A stretch of 64,000 nt of DNA, from contig DLCS01000268.1 in the NCBI GenBank assembly GCA_002480735.1, positions 10,717 to 74,716 of the forward strand, read 5' to 3'. The translations under genes were made by a program, and so were the position numbers. The notes under the pieces are model-generated. The model saw nothing but the letters and a program-made list of their open reading frames with translations, was not told where the DNA came from and searched no databases. The stretch comes from Bacillaceae bacterium UBA7792 (lineage in GTDB: Bacteria > Bacillota > Bacilli > Bacillales > Cytobacillaceae). Below are positions 42,333 through 52,619 of the stretch, in pieces (the stretch's first letter is position 1; every line of letters starts with the position of its first letter).

Positions 42333-43349
42333 TTGAGTGAGCCAGTATTAAAAATAAACCATTTGAAAACTTCCTTTCGAATTAAGGACGAGTATTTTGC
42401 AGCGGTTGACGACGTTTCACTTACAGTGAATAAGAACGAGTTATTAGCGATCGTGGGAGAGTCAGGATGTGGAAAAAGCGCTCTGGCATTCTCCATTATG
42501 AATCTGCACACTCGTGCAAAAATTGAAGGGGAAATTACATTTAAGGGCCAGAATTTAGTCAATTTATCTACAGCTGAATTAAATAAGCTGCGTGGGAAGA
42601 ACATGGGGATGATCTTCCAGGATCCCCTTACTGCTCTTAATCCATTGATGATTATTGGCGATCAAATTGGCGAAATTTTGTTAATTCATAACAAAAATAT
42701 GGCCGTGAATGAGCGAAAGCAGCGTGTTGTTGAGTTATTAACAAAGGTTGGTATTCCTCGTCCAGAACATGTGTATACACAATATCCACATGAACTATCG
42801 GGTGGGATGAGACAACGGGTAGTTATTGCGATGGCGATTGCTAATAATCCTGAGCTGTTAATAGCGGATGAGCCAACAACCGCACTTGATGTAACGATTC
42901 AGTCACAAATTCTTGATCTTATTAAGGACTTAAAAGAGGAGTCGCATGCAGGAGTCATTCTCATTACCCATGACTTAGGGGTTGTCGCAGAAATGGCTGA
43001 CCGTGTAGCGGTCATGTATGCAGGACAAATCGTTGAAATTGCTGATGTGTATACATTATTTGAGAACCCATTGCATCCTTATACAAGATCATTACTGAAC
43101 TCAGTACCAACGACCAATGAGGAGCAAAGCAAGCTTCATGTGATTCAAGGGGTTGTTCCAGCACTGCAAAATTTACCAAGGGAAGGCTGTCGTTTCGGTC
43201 CGAGAATCCCTTGGATTAAGGAATCAGCGCATGAGAAGAATCCAGTCCTGCATGAAGTAAGTCCTGGACACTTCGTTCGTTGTACCTGCTACAAGGATTT
43301 TCATTTCCCTCACGAAGACAAGGAGGAAAAGCAGCATGTCATTTCTTGA
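42333..43349 (+). CDS. appD: Oligopeptide ABC transporter ATPase AppD
   Basis: First ATP-binding subunit of an App/Dpp/Opp-type peptide importer, 338 residues. Walker A GESGCGKS (near residue 45), signature LSGGMRQRV, Walker B LLIADEPTTALD and the switch His in LITHDLG. The C-terminal OppD-type extension includes cysteines (REGCRFGPRIP, RCTCYKDF); such residues bind an Fe-S cluster in some homologues. The start is TTG 42333 with AGGAGG 6 nt upstream. It overlaps appF by 14 nt. Confidence 0.92.
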   Translation: MSEPVLKINHLKTSFRIKDEYFAAVDDVSLTVNKNELLAIVGESGCGKSALAFSIMNLHTRAKIEGEITFKGQNLVNLSTAELNKLRGKNMGMIFQDPLTALNPLMIIGDQIGEILLIHNKNMAVNERKQRVVELLTKVGIPRPEHVYTQYPHELSGGMRQRVVIAMAIANNPELLIADEPTTALDVTIQSQILDLIKDLKEESHAGVILITHDLGVVAEMADRVAVMYAGQIVEIADVYTLFENPLHPYTRSLLNSVPTTNEEQSKLHVIQGVVPALQNLPREGCRFGPRIPWIKESAHEKNPVLHEVSPGHFVRCTCYKDFHFPHEDKEEKQHVIS

Positions 43350-44268
43350 AATTGATGATCTAAAGGTTCACTTTCCCATTCGAGGGGGATTTTTTGGAAG
43401 AACTCTTGCTCATGTAAAAGCTGTTGATGGGGTATCATTTTCGATTGAAAAAGGAAAAACATACGGTTTGGTTGGGGAATCCGGTTCAGGGAAAACAACA
43501 ACGGGCCGTGCCATCATCGGATTAAATAAGATCACGTCAGGAAGGGTTACCTTTGAAGGAAAGGAAATTACCGACTTACGTCGAGCGAGTAAGGATTTAC
43601 GCAGAGATATTCAAATGATTTTTCAGGACCCGTACTCTTCTTTGAATCCGAAGAAGCGAGTCATTGATATTATCGCTGAGCCTCTTCGAAACTATGAAAA
43701 GCTTTCAAAGGCAGAGGAAACGAAGAGAGTTCAGGAGCTCTTAGAGCTTGTTGGATTAAGTCCGGAAAGTATTCTTAAGTACCCGCATGAATTCTCAGGT
43801 GGACAGCGCCAAAGAATCGGAATTGCCCGAGCCATTGCCTTAAAACCAAAGCTAATCATTGCGGACGAGCCTGTTTCAGCACTAGATGTATCCGTACAGG
43901 CACAAGTATTGAATTTTATGCAGGAGATCCAAAAGGAATTAGGACTTACTTATCTATTTATTAGCCATGATCTTGGTGTTATCAAACATATGTGTGACCA
44001 TATCGGGATTATGTATAAGGGTAGACATGTTGAATCTGGAACAACAAAGGATATTTTTGAGAACCCGCAGCATATTTACACAAAGCGACTTGTTGCAGCC
44101 ATTCCAGATATCAATCCTAGAAACCGCAATGAACAGCTTAAATTCCGTCAAGATGTAAAACAAGAGTATGAGCAGGCATTTGATCAATACTTTGATGACG
44201 AGGGCTTGGCCTATCCGTTGCAGCCCGTATCTGATACACATCTAGTGGCTTTGCCTGAGAGAGGTTGA
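43336..44268 (+). CDS. appF: Oligopeptide ABC transporter ATPase AppF
   Basis: Second ATPase subunit, 310 residues: Walker A GESGSGKTTTGRAI, Q-loop FQDPYSSLNP, signature FSGGQRQRIGIARA, Walker B IADEPVSALDVS, switch SHDLGVI. Ends with the OppF-type C-terminal tail. The ATG lies inside the end of appD, so the two nucleotide-binding subunits are coupled. Confidence 0.92.
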   Translation: MSFLEIDDLKVHFPIRGGFFGRTLAHVKAVDGVSFSIEKGKTYGLVGESGSGKTTTGRAIIGLNKITSGRVTFEGKEITDLRRASKDLRRDIQMIFQDPYSSLNPKKRVIDIIAEPLRNYEKLSKAEETKRVQELLELVGLSPESILKYPHEFSGGQRQRIGIARAIALKPKLIIADEPVSALDVSVQAQVLNFMQEIQKELGLTYLFISHDLGVIKHMCDHIGIMYKGRHVESGTTKDIFENPQHIYTKRLVAAIPDINPRNRNEQLKFRQDVKQEYEQAFDQYFDDEGLAYPLQPVSDTHLVALPERG

Positions 44269-44273
44269 TTGCA

Positions 44274-45236
44274 ATGTGGAAATTTTCTTTACGTCGAATC
44301 ATTACGATGATTCCGCAAATTATATTGCTTAGTATCGTCGTGTTTATATTAGCAAAGATGATGCCTGGGGATGCTTTAACAGGATTGATTGATCCGAATA
44401 TTGACCCAAGTACCATCGAAGAAAAGCGGGAAGCCCTTGGTCTAAATGACCCGTGGTACGAGCAATATGCCAATTGGATAAGCGGTGTATTGCACGGGGA
44501 TTTGGGGCAATCCTTTAAATTTAAGATGCCTGTAAGCGAGCTTGTTTGGCAAAGACTTGTTAATACGTTTTGGCTATCCGTATTGACCTTAATCATTACT
44601 TATTTAATTGCAGTTCCTCTTGGAATTACGAGTGGGCGCTTTCACGACACATGGGCAGACCGAATCATTACAGGATACACCTATATCGGTTTTGCTGCAC
44701 CATTATTTATCTTTGCGCTCGTTATGCTTTGGATATTTGGTTTTTATTTAGATTGGTTCCCAACAGGTGGAAGTGTTAAGCCAGGGATAGAGCCTGGAAC
44801 GCTCGATTATTTTATGAGCAAGGTTTATCACATGTTGTTACCAGCCTTGTCTATGGCATTGATTTCTACTGTATCAACAGTTCAATACTTGCGAAGTGAA
44901 ATCATCGATACGAAGCAGAAGGACTTTATTTTGACTGCAAGAGCAAAAGGGGCTTCTGAATCAAGAGTTTATAATCGCCATATTTTGAGAAATTCACTGT
45001 TACCGATTGCTGCTTTTTTCGGATATGAAATTTCAGGTTTAATCGGGGGCTCGATTTTCATTGAAAATATCTTCGGTTATCCTGGGATGGGGCAACTATT
45101 CTTAAATTCGATTCTTCTTCGTGACTACAGTGTTGTGACAGCGTTAGTATTATTATTCGGAATATTTACTATTCTAGGATCTTTACTATCAGATATTGTC
45201 TTAAGTATCGTTGACCCGCGTATACGGATTAAATAA
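44274..45236 (+). CDS. appB: Oligopeptide ABC transporter permease AppB
   Basis: Membrane subunit of 320 residues with an N-terminal helix (MIPQIILLSIVVFILAKM), the characteristic MMPGDALTG motif, and five more hydrophobic segments. The ATPase-contacting loop reads ILTARAKGASESRVYNRHIL. ATG 44274 has AGAGAGG upstream; a TTG three codons before it is rejected. Confidence 0.92.
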   Translation: MWKFSLRRIITMIPQIILLSIVVFILAKMMPGDALTGLIDPNIDPSTIEEKREALGLNDPWYEQYANWISGVLHGDLGQSFKFKMPVSELVWQRLVNTFWLSVLTLIITYLIAVPLGITSGRFHDTWADRIITGYTYIGFAAPLFIFALVMLWIFGFYLDWFPTGGSVKPGIEPGTLDYFMSKVYHMLLPALSMALISTVSTVQYLRSEIIDTKQKDFILTARAKGASESRVYNRHILRNSLLPIAAFFGYEISGLIGGSIFIENIFGYPGMGQLFLNSILLRDYSVVTALVLLFGIFTILGSLLSDIVLSIVDPRIRIK

Positions 45237-45260
45237 GCATCCACAGTGAGGTGATTCAAA

Positions 45261-46175
45261 ATGGAAGAAAAGGTTCAATTAGATAAAAATATTGTAACTA
45301 CGAAAGATGCACCAAAAAGTCCTCCAGGCTGGAAAATCGTGTGGCGGGAAATTGTTCGGGATAAAGTTGCATTTATCTCTTTGATTTTTCTAGTCTTATT
45401 GATTGTTTCGGTGTATGGCGTTTCTTTTTTCCTCGATCAAGAGGAAATTGTAAAGGTTGATTTATTCTCTATTCACCAGCCGCCATCAGAGGAATTTCTG
45501 CTTGGAACAGATTACGGTGGACGGGATGTATTCGGTCAATTAATTATCGGTACACGAAATTCACTCTCCATTGGTATATTAGTCACTTTGATGACCGGTG
45601 TGATTGGGATTATTTATGGATTAATCGCTGGTTACTTTGGTGGAACGATTGATAATATTATGATGCGAATCGTTGATTTCTTCATGGTATTGCCGTTCGT
45701 GATGATTGTTATCGTCTTCGTGGCGATTGTACCGAAGTATAGTATCCTATCATTTTCATTAATTATGACGGCGTTTTTGTGGATGGGAAAAGCAAGGTTA
45801 ATCCGTTCAAAAGCCTTACAGGAAAAGGAACTGGATTATGTACAAGCATCCAAAACACTTGGTTCTTCTAACTTGAAGATTATTTTTACCCAAGTGCTGC
45901 CAAATTTAAGTTCGATCATCATCGTCTCGATGACATTGAATTTGGCTGCAAACATTGGCTTAGAATCTGGTTTATCCTTCTTGGGCTTTGGATTCCCAGA
46001 AAGCACGCCAAGCTTAGGAACTTTAGTTTCTTATGCGAGAAACCCACAAACTCTTGAATTCAGATGGTGGATTTGGGTACCTGCATCATTACTAATTCTA
46101 GTATTGATGTTAAGTATAAATAATGTCGGACAAGCGTTAAAGCGCGCGACCGACGCAAAACAAAGAAGAGGTTAA
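45261..46175 (+). CDS. appC: Oligopeptide ABC transporter permease AppC
   Basis: Second membrane subunit, 304 residues, with a soluble N-terminal stretch, a first helix around 38-56, the motif LLGTDYGGRDVFGQLIIGTR, and the coupling loop VQASKTLGSSNLKIIFTQVL. It has a GTGAGGTG site upstream and follows appB by 24 nt. Confidence 0.92.
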   Translation: MEEKVQLDKNIVTTKDAPKSPPGWKIVWREIVRDKVAFISLIFLVLLIVSVYGVSFFLDQEEIVKVDLFSIHQPPSEEFLLGTDYGGRDVFGQLIIGTRNSLSIGILVTLMTGVIGIIYGLIAGYFGGTIDNIMMRIVDFFMVLPFVMIVIVFVAIVPKYSILSFSLIMTAFLWMGKARLIRSKALQEKELDYVQASKTLGSSNLKIIFTQVLPNLSSIIIVSMTLNLAANIGLESGLSFLGFGFPESTPSLGTLVSYARNPQTLEFRWWIWVPASLLILVLMLSINNVGQALKRATDAKQRRG

Positions 46176-46192
46176 AAGGGAGGAAAAGCAGA

Positions 46193-48070
46193 ATGAAAAA
46201 GGCAACATTCAGCAAGCTTCTGTTGGCGTTCTTGCTTGTCTTTTCACTAGTGTTAACCGCTTGTTCTAAAGATGGGGACAAAGCGAAAGACTCTGGCGAC
46301 AAAGGCGACAAGAAGACAGAAGAAAAAGAAGATGGATTATACTCCATCGAAGATTTCAGCAATACAAAGACAAATGAAGGAAAAGCCATTGAGGGCGGAA
46401 ACCTCAATTATGGGCTAGTATCAGATACTGCATTTGAAGGAACTCTTAACTGGAACTTCTATGATGGCAATCCAGATGCGAAGATTCTTGATTGGTTTGA
46501 CGAACCTCTATTACAATGGGATGTCAACTATGTGTACACAAATGATGGTGCAGCAAGCTATGAAACAGATGCAGAGGTTTCTCCAGCAGTTCTAGAGAAG
46601 CTACCAGCTGAGCAAGCTGCAGAAGTAAAAGAAAATGGTGTAACCATTACATTCAAAATCAGAGACAATGTTAATTGGCACGATGGCAAGCCTGTAACTG
46701 CTGAGGACTGGGCATTCGCTCATGAAGTAATTGCTAATCCAAAGTATGATGGTGTTCGCTATGGCGATATTACAAATGTTGTTGGTGTGGAAGAATACCA
46801 TGACGGAAAAGCAGATTCCATTACTGGTATCGAAGTAATTGACGAGAAAACATTAAAAATCACTTACAAGGAGCAATCTCCATCTCTACTAACTGGTGGA
46901 ATTTGGACATATCCACTTGCTAAGCATATTTTTGGTGATATGCCTGTAGATAAAATCTCTTCTTCAAAAGAGGTTCGTGAAAAGCCAATTGGTTTTGGAC
47001 CATTCATCGTAGATTCAATCGTACCTGGTGAATCCGTAGTCATGAAGAAAAACGCTGACTACTGGCGCGGTGAGCCGAAGCTTGATTCTGTAACAATTAA
47101 AGTGGTTAACCCGACTGTTGTTGTTCAAGCGCTTGAAAAAGGTGAAATTGATACGGTTAGCGAATTCCCAGTTGATCAATTTCCAGCTAATGCGAAAATG
47201 TCAAACGTTGAATACTTAGGGGCTATTGACCGTGCCTATACGTATATTGGTTTCAAATTAGGTTCATATGATAAAGAAAACAAATCGATTAAGCCAGATC
47301 CAAATGCAAAAATGGCTGATGTGAAATTACGCCAAGCAATGTGGCATGCAGTTGATAATGACACTGTTGGTAAGAAGTTCTACCATGGATTACGTTGGAA
47401 TGCGACTACATTAATTCCTCCATCCCATCCAGAATTCCATGATGCAACAAACGAAGGTCGCAAGTATGATCCTGAAAAAGCAAAGCAATTGCTTGATGAA
47501 GCTGGCTACAAAGATGTTGATGGTGACGGAATCCGTGAAGATAAGAACGGTAAACCTTTCGTAATCAACTTTGCTTCTATGTCAGGTGGCGACACTGCTG
47601 AGCCATTAGCAAAATACTATATCCAAGCTTGGAAAGAAGTAGGACTTAATGTAGAATTATTAGATGGCCGTTTACAAGAGTTTAACACGTTCTACGATCG
47701 TGTTGGACAAGCTGGTGACGACGATCCTGCAGTAGATATTTACCAAGGTGCATGGGGCGTGGGAATTGACGTTGACCCAACAGGCCTATATGGTAATGTA
47801 ATGTTCAACTTTTCTCGTTGGCAAAATGACAAAAACGATGAGCTTCTTGCAAAAGGTATTTCAAAAGACGCATTTGATGTAGAATATCGTAAAGAAGTAT
47901 ACAATAAGTGGCAACAATTAATGGTAGATGAAGTTCCAGTATTCCCAACTCTATATCGTGCAATTTTAGTTCCGGTCAACAACCGCGTTCAAAACTATTC
48001 GATCGAAGAAGGATGGAATGAAAAACAAGATATTGCTGTAACTTCAGAAAAAGCTCTAAAAGCAAAATAA
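46193..48070 (+). CDS. appA: Oligopeptide-binding lipoprotein AppA
   Basis: Substrate-binding lipoprotein of family 5, 625 residues, anchored outside the membrane. The signal peptide ends in LTAC (C24), followed by a charged Lys/Asp linker and the SBP domain (VTITFKIRDNVNWHDGKPVT). Unlike in B. subtilis, where appA precedes appB, it is the last gene of the operon (appD-F-B-C-A). GGGAGG is 10 nt before the ATG. Codon use and strong terminator suit high expression. Confidence 0.92.
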   Translation: MKKATFSKLLLAFLLVFSLVLTACSKDGDKAKDSGDKGDKKTEEKEDGLYSIEDFSNTKTNEGKAIEGGNLNYGLVSDTAFEGTLNWNFYDGNPDAKILDWFDEPLLQWDVNYVYTNDGAASYETDAEVSPAVLEKLPAEQAAEVKENGVTITFKIRDNVNWHDGKPVTAEDWAFAHEVIANPKYDGVRYGDITNVVGVEEYHDGKADSITGIEVIDEKTLKITYKEQSPSLLTGGIWTYPLAKHIFGDMPVDKISSSKEVREKPIGFGPFIVDSIVPGESVVMKKNADYWRGEPKLDSVTIKVVNPTVVVQALEKGEIDTVSEFPVDQFPANAKMSNVEYLGAIDRAYTYIGFKLGSYDKENKSIKPDPNAKMADVKLRQAMWHAVDNDTVGKKFYHGLRWNATTLIPPSHPEFHDATNEGRKYDPEKAKQLLDEAGYKDVDGDGIREDKNGKPFVINFASMSGGDTAEPLAKYYIQAWKEVGLNVELLDGRLQEFNTFYDRVGQAGDDDPAVDIYQGAWGVGIDVDPTGLYGNVMFNFSRWQNDKNDELLAKGISKDAFDVEYRKEVYNKWQQLMVDEVPVFPTLYRAILVPVNNRVQNYSIEEGWNEKQDIAVTSEKALKAK

Positions 48071-48080
48071 TTATTTAAAA

Positions 48081-48110
48081 GGAAAGACTCGTTTTTAACG
48101 GGTCTTTTCT
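48081..48110 (+). terminator. Terminator after appA
   Basis: AAAGACTCG / CGGGTCTTT stem (one G-T pair) with a T-rich tail. Confidence 0.8.
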
Positions 48111-48295
48111 TATGCAATTTTTTCTTGAATTGTGTTCACCGAACTGGTTATGTTCAAAAACATCAATGTTTTAGAAAATCGTATTCCTTCTCCATTATTG
48201 GATATTTTGGTGGATGATGGGATTTCTGGGAATAAAATTTTTCCTCACTGACAATACTTAGTGACAAACAGGTTAATGAAGTGAGGGGTAGATTC

Positions 48296-49042
48296 ATGTT
48301 ATATCTTCATGATGTTTGGGTGAATTGGTTTGAAGGTGAAGAGAATGGATACAATGTTTGTCACTTCCACGAATGGCGTAAGGATGATGGAGTCGAACTT
48401 CTGGATCAGGTTCCTTTGTTAAAAATATCATCTGTCCTTTTCAATTACATAGAGAATGACTTATCAGAATTACCGCAGCAGCTATTAGATGACATCTATC
48501 AAAAGGCGTATTTACGGAAAAATCATGAGAGAATCCAGCTCGAATATTGTTTTGTGGCAACGGATGGGGTCGGGATCATTGTGGTCGATACAATTGGCTA
48601 TAATATTCCGATTCGAAAAAGCAGACTCATTCCTCGGCAAGAGCAGCTAGTCTATGAAATGATTGAAAGTCATGATCCTATTGATTATGAGTTTAATGGT
48701 CACTCTCCTATGAAGGAATTTCATATTCTATCACCTGCACCGGAATTAATGCATGGGCTGACGAGGAAGGAGAGGCAGTTAAAGCAATTATTGTTTATGG
48801 CCTTGGACCAGCTAAGGGCCTGCAATAATGCTGCGGAGATCCGTTATTGGTATACAGAATGGAGTCCGGAGCGCTATAAGGAAATTCAGGATTTGAATTT
48901 TGACCATGCATGGCAACAGCTGTACGAGGAAACGAAATTTGGATGGTCGGGCAAGCATGAACAGTTTTGTGAGAATCTCATTAAGGGCCAGCCCTTTTTT
49001 GAAAAGCTATGGGAAATGGAGCATGGTTCGAAGGTGAATTGA
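48296..49042 (+). CDS. yjbA: YjbA family protein (DUF3603)
   Basis: 248-residue soluble protein typical of Yjb[28 protein letters not shown] at the start (first 20 residues shown up to EGEENG), [20 protein letters not shown] in the middle and [18 protein letters not shown] near the end. Function unknown; conserved between the app operon and trpS in Bacillus. ATG 48296 has GAGGGG upstream; the frame opened five codons earlier covers that site. Confidence 0.85.
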   Translation: MLYLHDVWVNWFEGEENGYNVCHFHEWRKDDGVELLDQVPLLKISSVLFNYIENDLSELPQQLLDDIYQKAYLRKNHERIQLEYCFVATDGVGIIVVDTIGYNIPIRKSRLIPRQEQLVYEMIESHDPIDYEFNGHSPMKEFHILSPAPELMHGLTRKERQLKQLLFMALDQLRACNNAAEIRYWYTEWSPERYKEIQDLNFDHAWQQLYEETKFGWSGKHEQFCENLIKGQPFFEKLWEMEHGSKVN

Positions 49043-49094
49043 ACTAGGAAGAACACCTGGTTTGATTGGTACCCAGATAATAGAATAATCAAGC

Positions 49095-49129
49095 AAAAAG
49101 GTAACCTTGCAATGTTGGTTACCTTTTTT
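49095..49129. terminator. Bidirectional terminator yjbA / trpS
   Basis: AAAAAGGTAACC / GGTTACCTTTTTT stem between two convergent genes. Confidence 0.9.
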
Positions 49130-49137
49130 CCGCCGTA

Positions 49138-50145
<1,008 letters not shown>

Positions 50146-50176
50146 CTAATAAATTATACCATTTCCGAAATAAAAT

Positions 50177-50530
50177 TTAAAATCCATAAATGGATAAGGC
50201 GACAAGCATAGTGAGGATAATCAGCAGCCCATTCACCAAGTAGGGAAAAATGTTAAATGAAATCATTTCAGAAGGGAGAAGCATTTCCTGCACATCTTTT
50301 TTTGCTGCATTTTTGCGATCCAATACGTCTCGAAAGGATTTTGTCACCGCATCAAAGAACCCGCTTTTGACTGTGAAAAATAATAAAGACACAAAAATGA
50401 ATAAAGAGCCTATATAGAAAGAGATATTAATATAGGAAAGCAGTGACATCTCATTGAAAAAAATAAAAGAGAAAATGATTGCCTCGGAAAAGAGAAATAG
50501 AATGAATGTTTGAATAAAATATTTTTTCAA
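50177..50530 (-). CDS. Small membrane protein, DUF3899-like
   Basis: 117-residue protein with three hydrophobic segments (about 5-27, 33-53 and 93-115) and a charged central loop (SGFFDAVTKSFRDVLDRKNA). The pattern fits the DUF3899 family of Bacillaceae, of unknown function. It is upstream of trpS on the same strand and could share its transcript. The ATG start is preceded by a GGAGATGA-type site. Confidence 0.65.
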   Translation of the reverse strand: MKKYFIQTFILFLFSEAIIFSFIFFNEMSLLSYINISFYIGSLFIFVSLLFFTVKSGFFDAVTKSFRDVLDRKNAAKKDVQEMLLPSEMISFNIFPYLVNGLLIILTMLVALSIYGF

Positions 50531-50706
50531 AATATCATCTCCAAATTAAAATATTATTTCAAAATTAAATAATAAATAACGATAATTTTCAAAGAAAAAA
50601 TAAATATAGAGAAACACTGATTTATCAACGTTTAAGATAGTTATCTATTTGCACAAAATAATAATACCTGACATTTCCGTAAAATAAAATTTTTTCAATA
50701 AAATAA

Positions 50707-50762
50707 TTTACAAAATAATTATTATCTGTATAATAATCATTGTAACAATTTTTCAGAAAATA
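50707..50762 (+). promoter_or_regulatory. oppA promoter with CodY-like box
   Basis: TTTACA (50707-50712), 16 nt, TATAAT (50729-50734). Downstream of the predicted start, ATTTTTCAGAAAATA at 50748-50762 matches 13 of 15 positions of the CodY consensus AATTTTCWGAAAATT. It lies between the promoter and the ribosome binding site, a position that would allow repression in amino-acid-rich conditions. Confidence 0.7.
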
Positions 50763-50778
50763 ATAAGGGGGTTTACTC

Positions 50779-52467
50779 GTGAAAAAGTCAAAATATTTAT
50801 TACTTTTGTCTTTGTCGCTCGTGGTGAGCATGTTCCTAGCAGCCTGCGGTGGAGGAGATAAAGGGAAAGATGATGACAAGGCTGCTGATAAAGGTGGAAA
50901 ATCAGCGCAGGAAATTAGAATGTTGGAGTCAACAGCTATTCCAGCGATGGATTCCGTCAAGGCCTCCGATACTGTAAGCTTTACGACGATGAACAATGTA
51001 ATGGAAGGACTATATCGTCTTGATCCAAATCAAGAGGTGGTCCCAGGTATGGCTGATGGAGAACCAACAGTCAGTGATGATGGCTTAACCTACACTTTTA
51101 AAATTCGCGATGCAAAATGGTCAAATGGTGATCCTGTAACAGCGAATGATTTCGTATATGCATGGAAAAAGGCGATGGACCCAGCTACTGCATCTGAATA
51201 TGGTCCATACATGATGGAAGGAAAAATCAAGGGAGCTGCAGAAATCATTGCTGCTGCAGCGGAAAAAAAAGATGTTGATCTAAACACGCTAGGTGTAAAA
51301 GCTCTTGATGAGAAGACACTTGAGGTTGCTTTAGAGAAACCGATTCCTTATATTAAATCACTGATGGCATTCCCTACGTTCTATCCGCAAAATCAAAAAT
51401 TTGTGGAGGAACAGGGAGATAAATATGCTCAAAAAGCTGAAAATTTGATCTTCAATGGTCCTTTCGTTTTATCCGATTGGGATGGTAGCACAGATTCTGA
51501 ATGGTCCTATATAAAAAACAAAGATTATTGGGATGCGGATACCGTTAAGCTTGAAAAGGTTCAATGGAATGTCTTAAAGGATCCACAAGCTCAAGCGAAT
51601 GCGTTTGAAACCGGTGAAGTTGATATCACTGGTAAGCTTTCATCCGATGTTGTACCACAGTACGAGGGTGATGAAAGATTAGTAAAATGGTTAGAGCCAA
51701 CCTTGGCTTGGTTAAAAATGAATCAAAAAGATAATAAAGCATTACAAAATCCAGATATTCGTAAGGCAATTGCTCAAGCGATTAACAAGCAAGATTATGT
51801 GGATGGAGTTTTGAATAACGGTTCAATTGTGGCAAACTATGCGGTTCCAAATGAATTTGTAAAAAATGAGGAAACAGGCAAGGATTTCCGAGATATTAAT
51901 GGAAACAAATTACTACCTTACAACGTAGATGCAGCAAAGAAGGCATGGAAAAAAGGCCTAGCAGCGCTTGGTACCGATACGGTTGAATTAAGATACTTAA
52001 CCGATGATACTGAAACGGCGAAGAAAACGGCTGAGTATATTAAGAGCCAATTGGAAACAAACCTAAAAGGTATAAAAATTTCTGTTGAAAGTGTACCATT
52101 CAGCGTTCGTATTGACCGCCAAAACAAGCAGGATTATGACTTACAGCTCGCTCTTTGGGGGCCGGATTACCTCGACCCAATGACATTCTCTGACCTTTGG
52201 GTTACAGGTAGTGGAAATAACAAAATGAGCTATTCCAATCCAAAGTATGACAAGCTTATTAAAGATGCACAAACAACTTTAGCTCAATCTCCAGTTGAAC
52301 GTTACAAGGCACTTGCAGAAGCAGAACGAATTCTTCTAGAGGAAGATGCTGCCATTGCACCAATTTATCAACGATCCTCCAACGTATTAGTAAGTGAAAA
52401 GGTCAAAAATTTCACCTACCATTTAGTTGGACCAGAATATAGCTTTAAATGGACTTCTGTAAAATAA
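50779..52467 (+). CDS. oppA: Oligopeptide-binding lipoprotein OppA
   Basis: Family 5 solute-binding lipoprotein, 562 residues, that delivers peptides to OppBC; in Bacillus it also imports signalling peptides (Phr/CSF) affecting sporulation and competence. Signal peptide with lipobox LAAC (C23), then a Gly/Lys/Asp linker. The SBP domain includes LTYTFKIRDAKWSNGDPVTA. GTG 50779 follows GGGGG by about 8 nt. A strong hairpin separates it from oppB. Confidence 0.94.
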   Translation: MKKSKYLLLLSLSLVVSMFLAACGGGDKGKDDDKAADKGGKSAQEIRMLESTAIPAMDSVKASDTVSFTTMNNVMEGLYRLDPNQEVVPGMADGEPTVSDDGLTYTFKIRDAKWSNGDPVTANDFVYAWKKAMDPATASEYGPYMMEGKIKGAAEIIAAAAEKKDVDLNTLGVKALDEKTLEVALEKPIPYIKSLMAFPTFYPQNQKFVEEQGDKYAQKAENLIFNGPFVLSDWDGSTDSEWSYIKNKDYWDADTVKLEKVQWNVLKDPQAQANAFETGEVDITGKLSSDVVPQYEGDERLVKWLEPTLAWLKMNQKDNKALQNPDIRKAIAQAINKQDYVDGVLNNGSIVANYAVPNEFVKNEETGKDFRDINGNKLLPYNVDAAKKAWKKGLAALGTDTVELRYLTDDTETAKKTAEYIKSQLETNLKGIKISVESVPFSVRIDRQNKQDYDLQLALWGPDYLDPMTFSDLWVTGSGNNKMSYSNPKYDKLIKDAQTTLAQSPVERYKALAEAERILLEEDAAIAPIYQRSSNVLVSEKVKNFTYHLVGPEYSFKWTSVK

Positions 52468-52521
52468 TACCTATTTAAGACATGGCTTGGTTTGACTACA
52501 ATGATTAACATCGTTGTAAGG

Positions 52522-52560
52522 GAGAGTATATTGTTATTCAATATACTCTCTTTTCCCTTT
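52522..52560 (+). terminator. Hairpin between oppA and oppB
   Basis: Perfect 12-bp stem GAGAGTATATTG / CAATATACTCTC with a TTATT loop, followed by TTTTCCCTTTTT. Probably a partial terminator or RNA-stabilising element that keeps OppA in excess over the permease. Confidence 0.8.
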
Positions 52561-52619
52561 TTAAAGAAAAACTATCTAACTTTTTCGAGATTTAGAAAAA
52601 TATTAGGAGGTGCACACTG

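Noticed and set aside
48128-48175. Second copy of the prfA-upstream inverted repeat after appA
   Set aside because: Only ACTGGTTATGTT is shared; the arms are not present.
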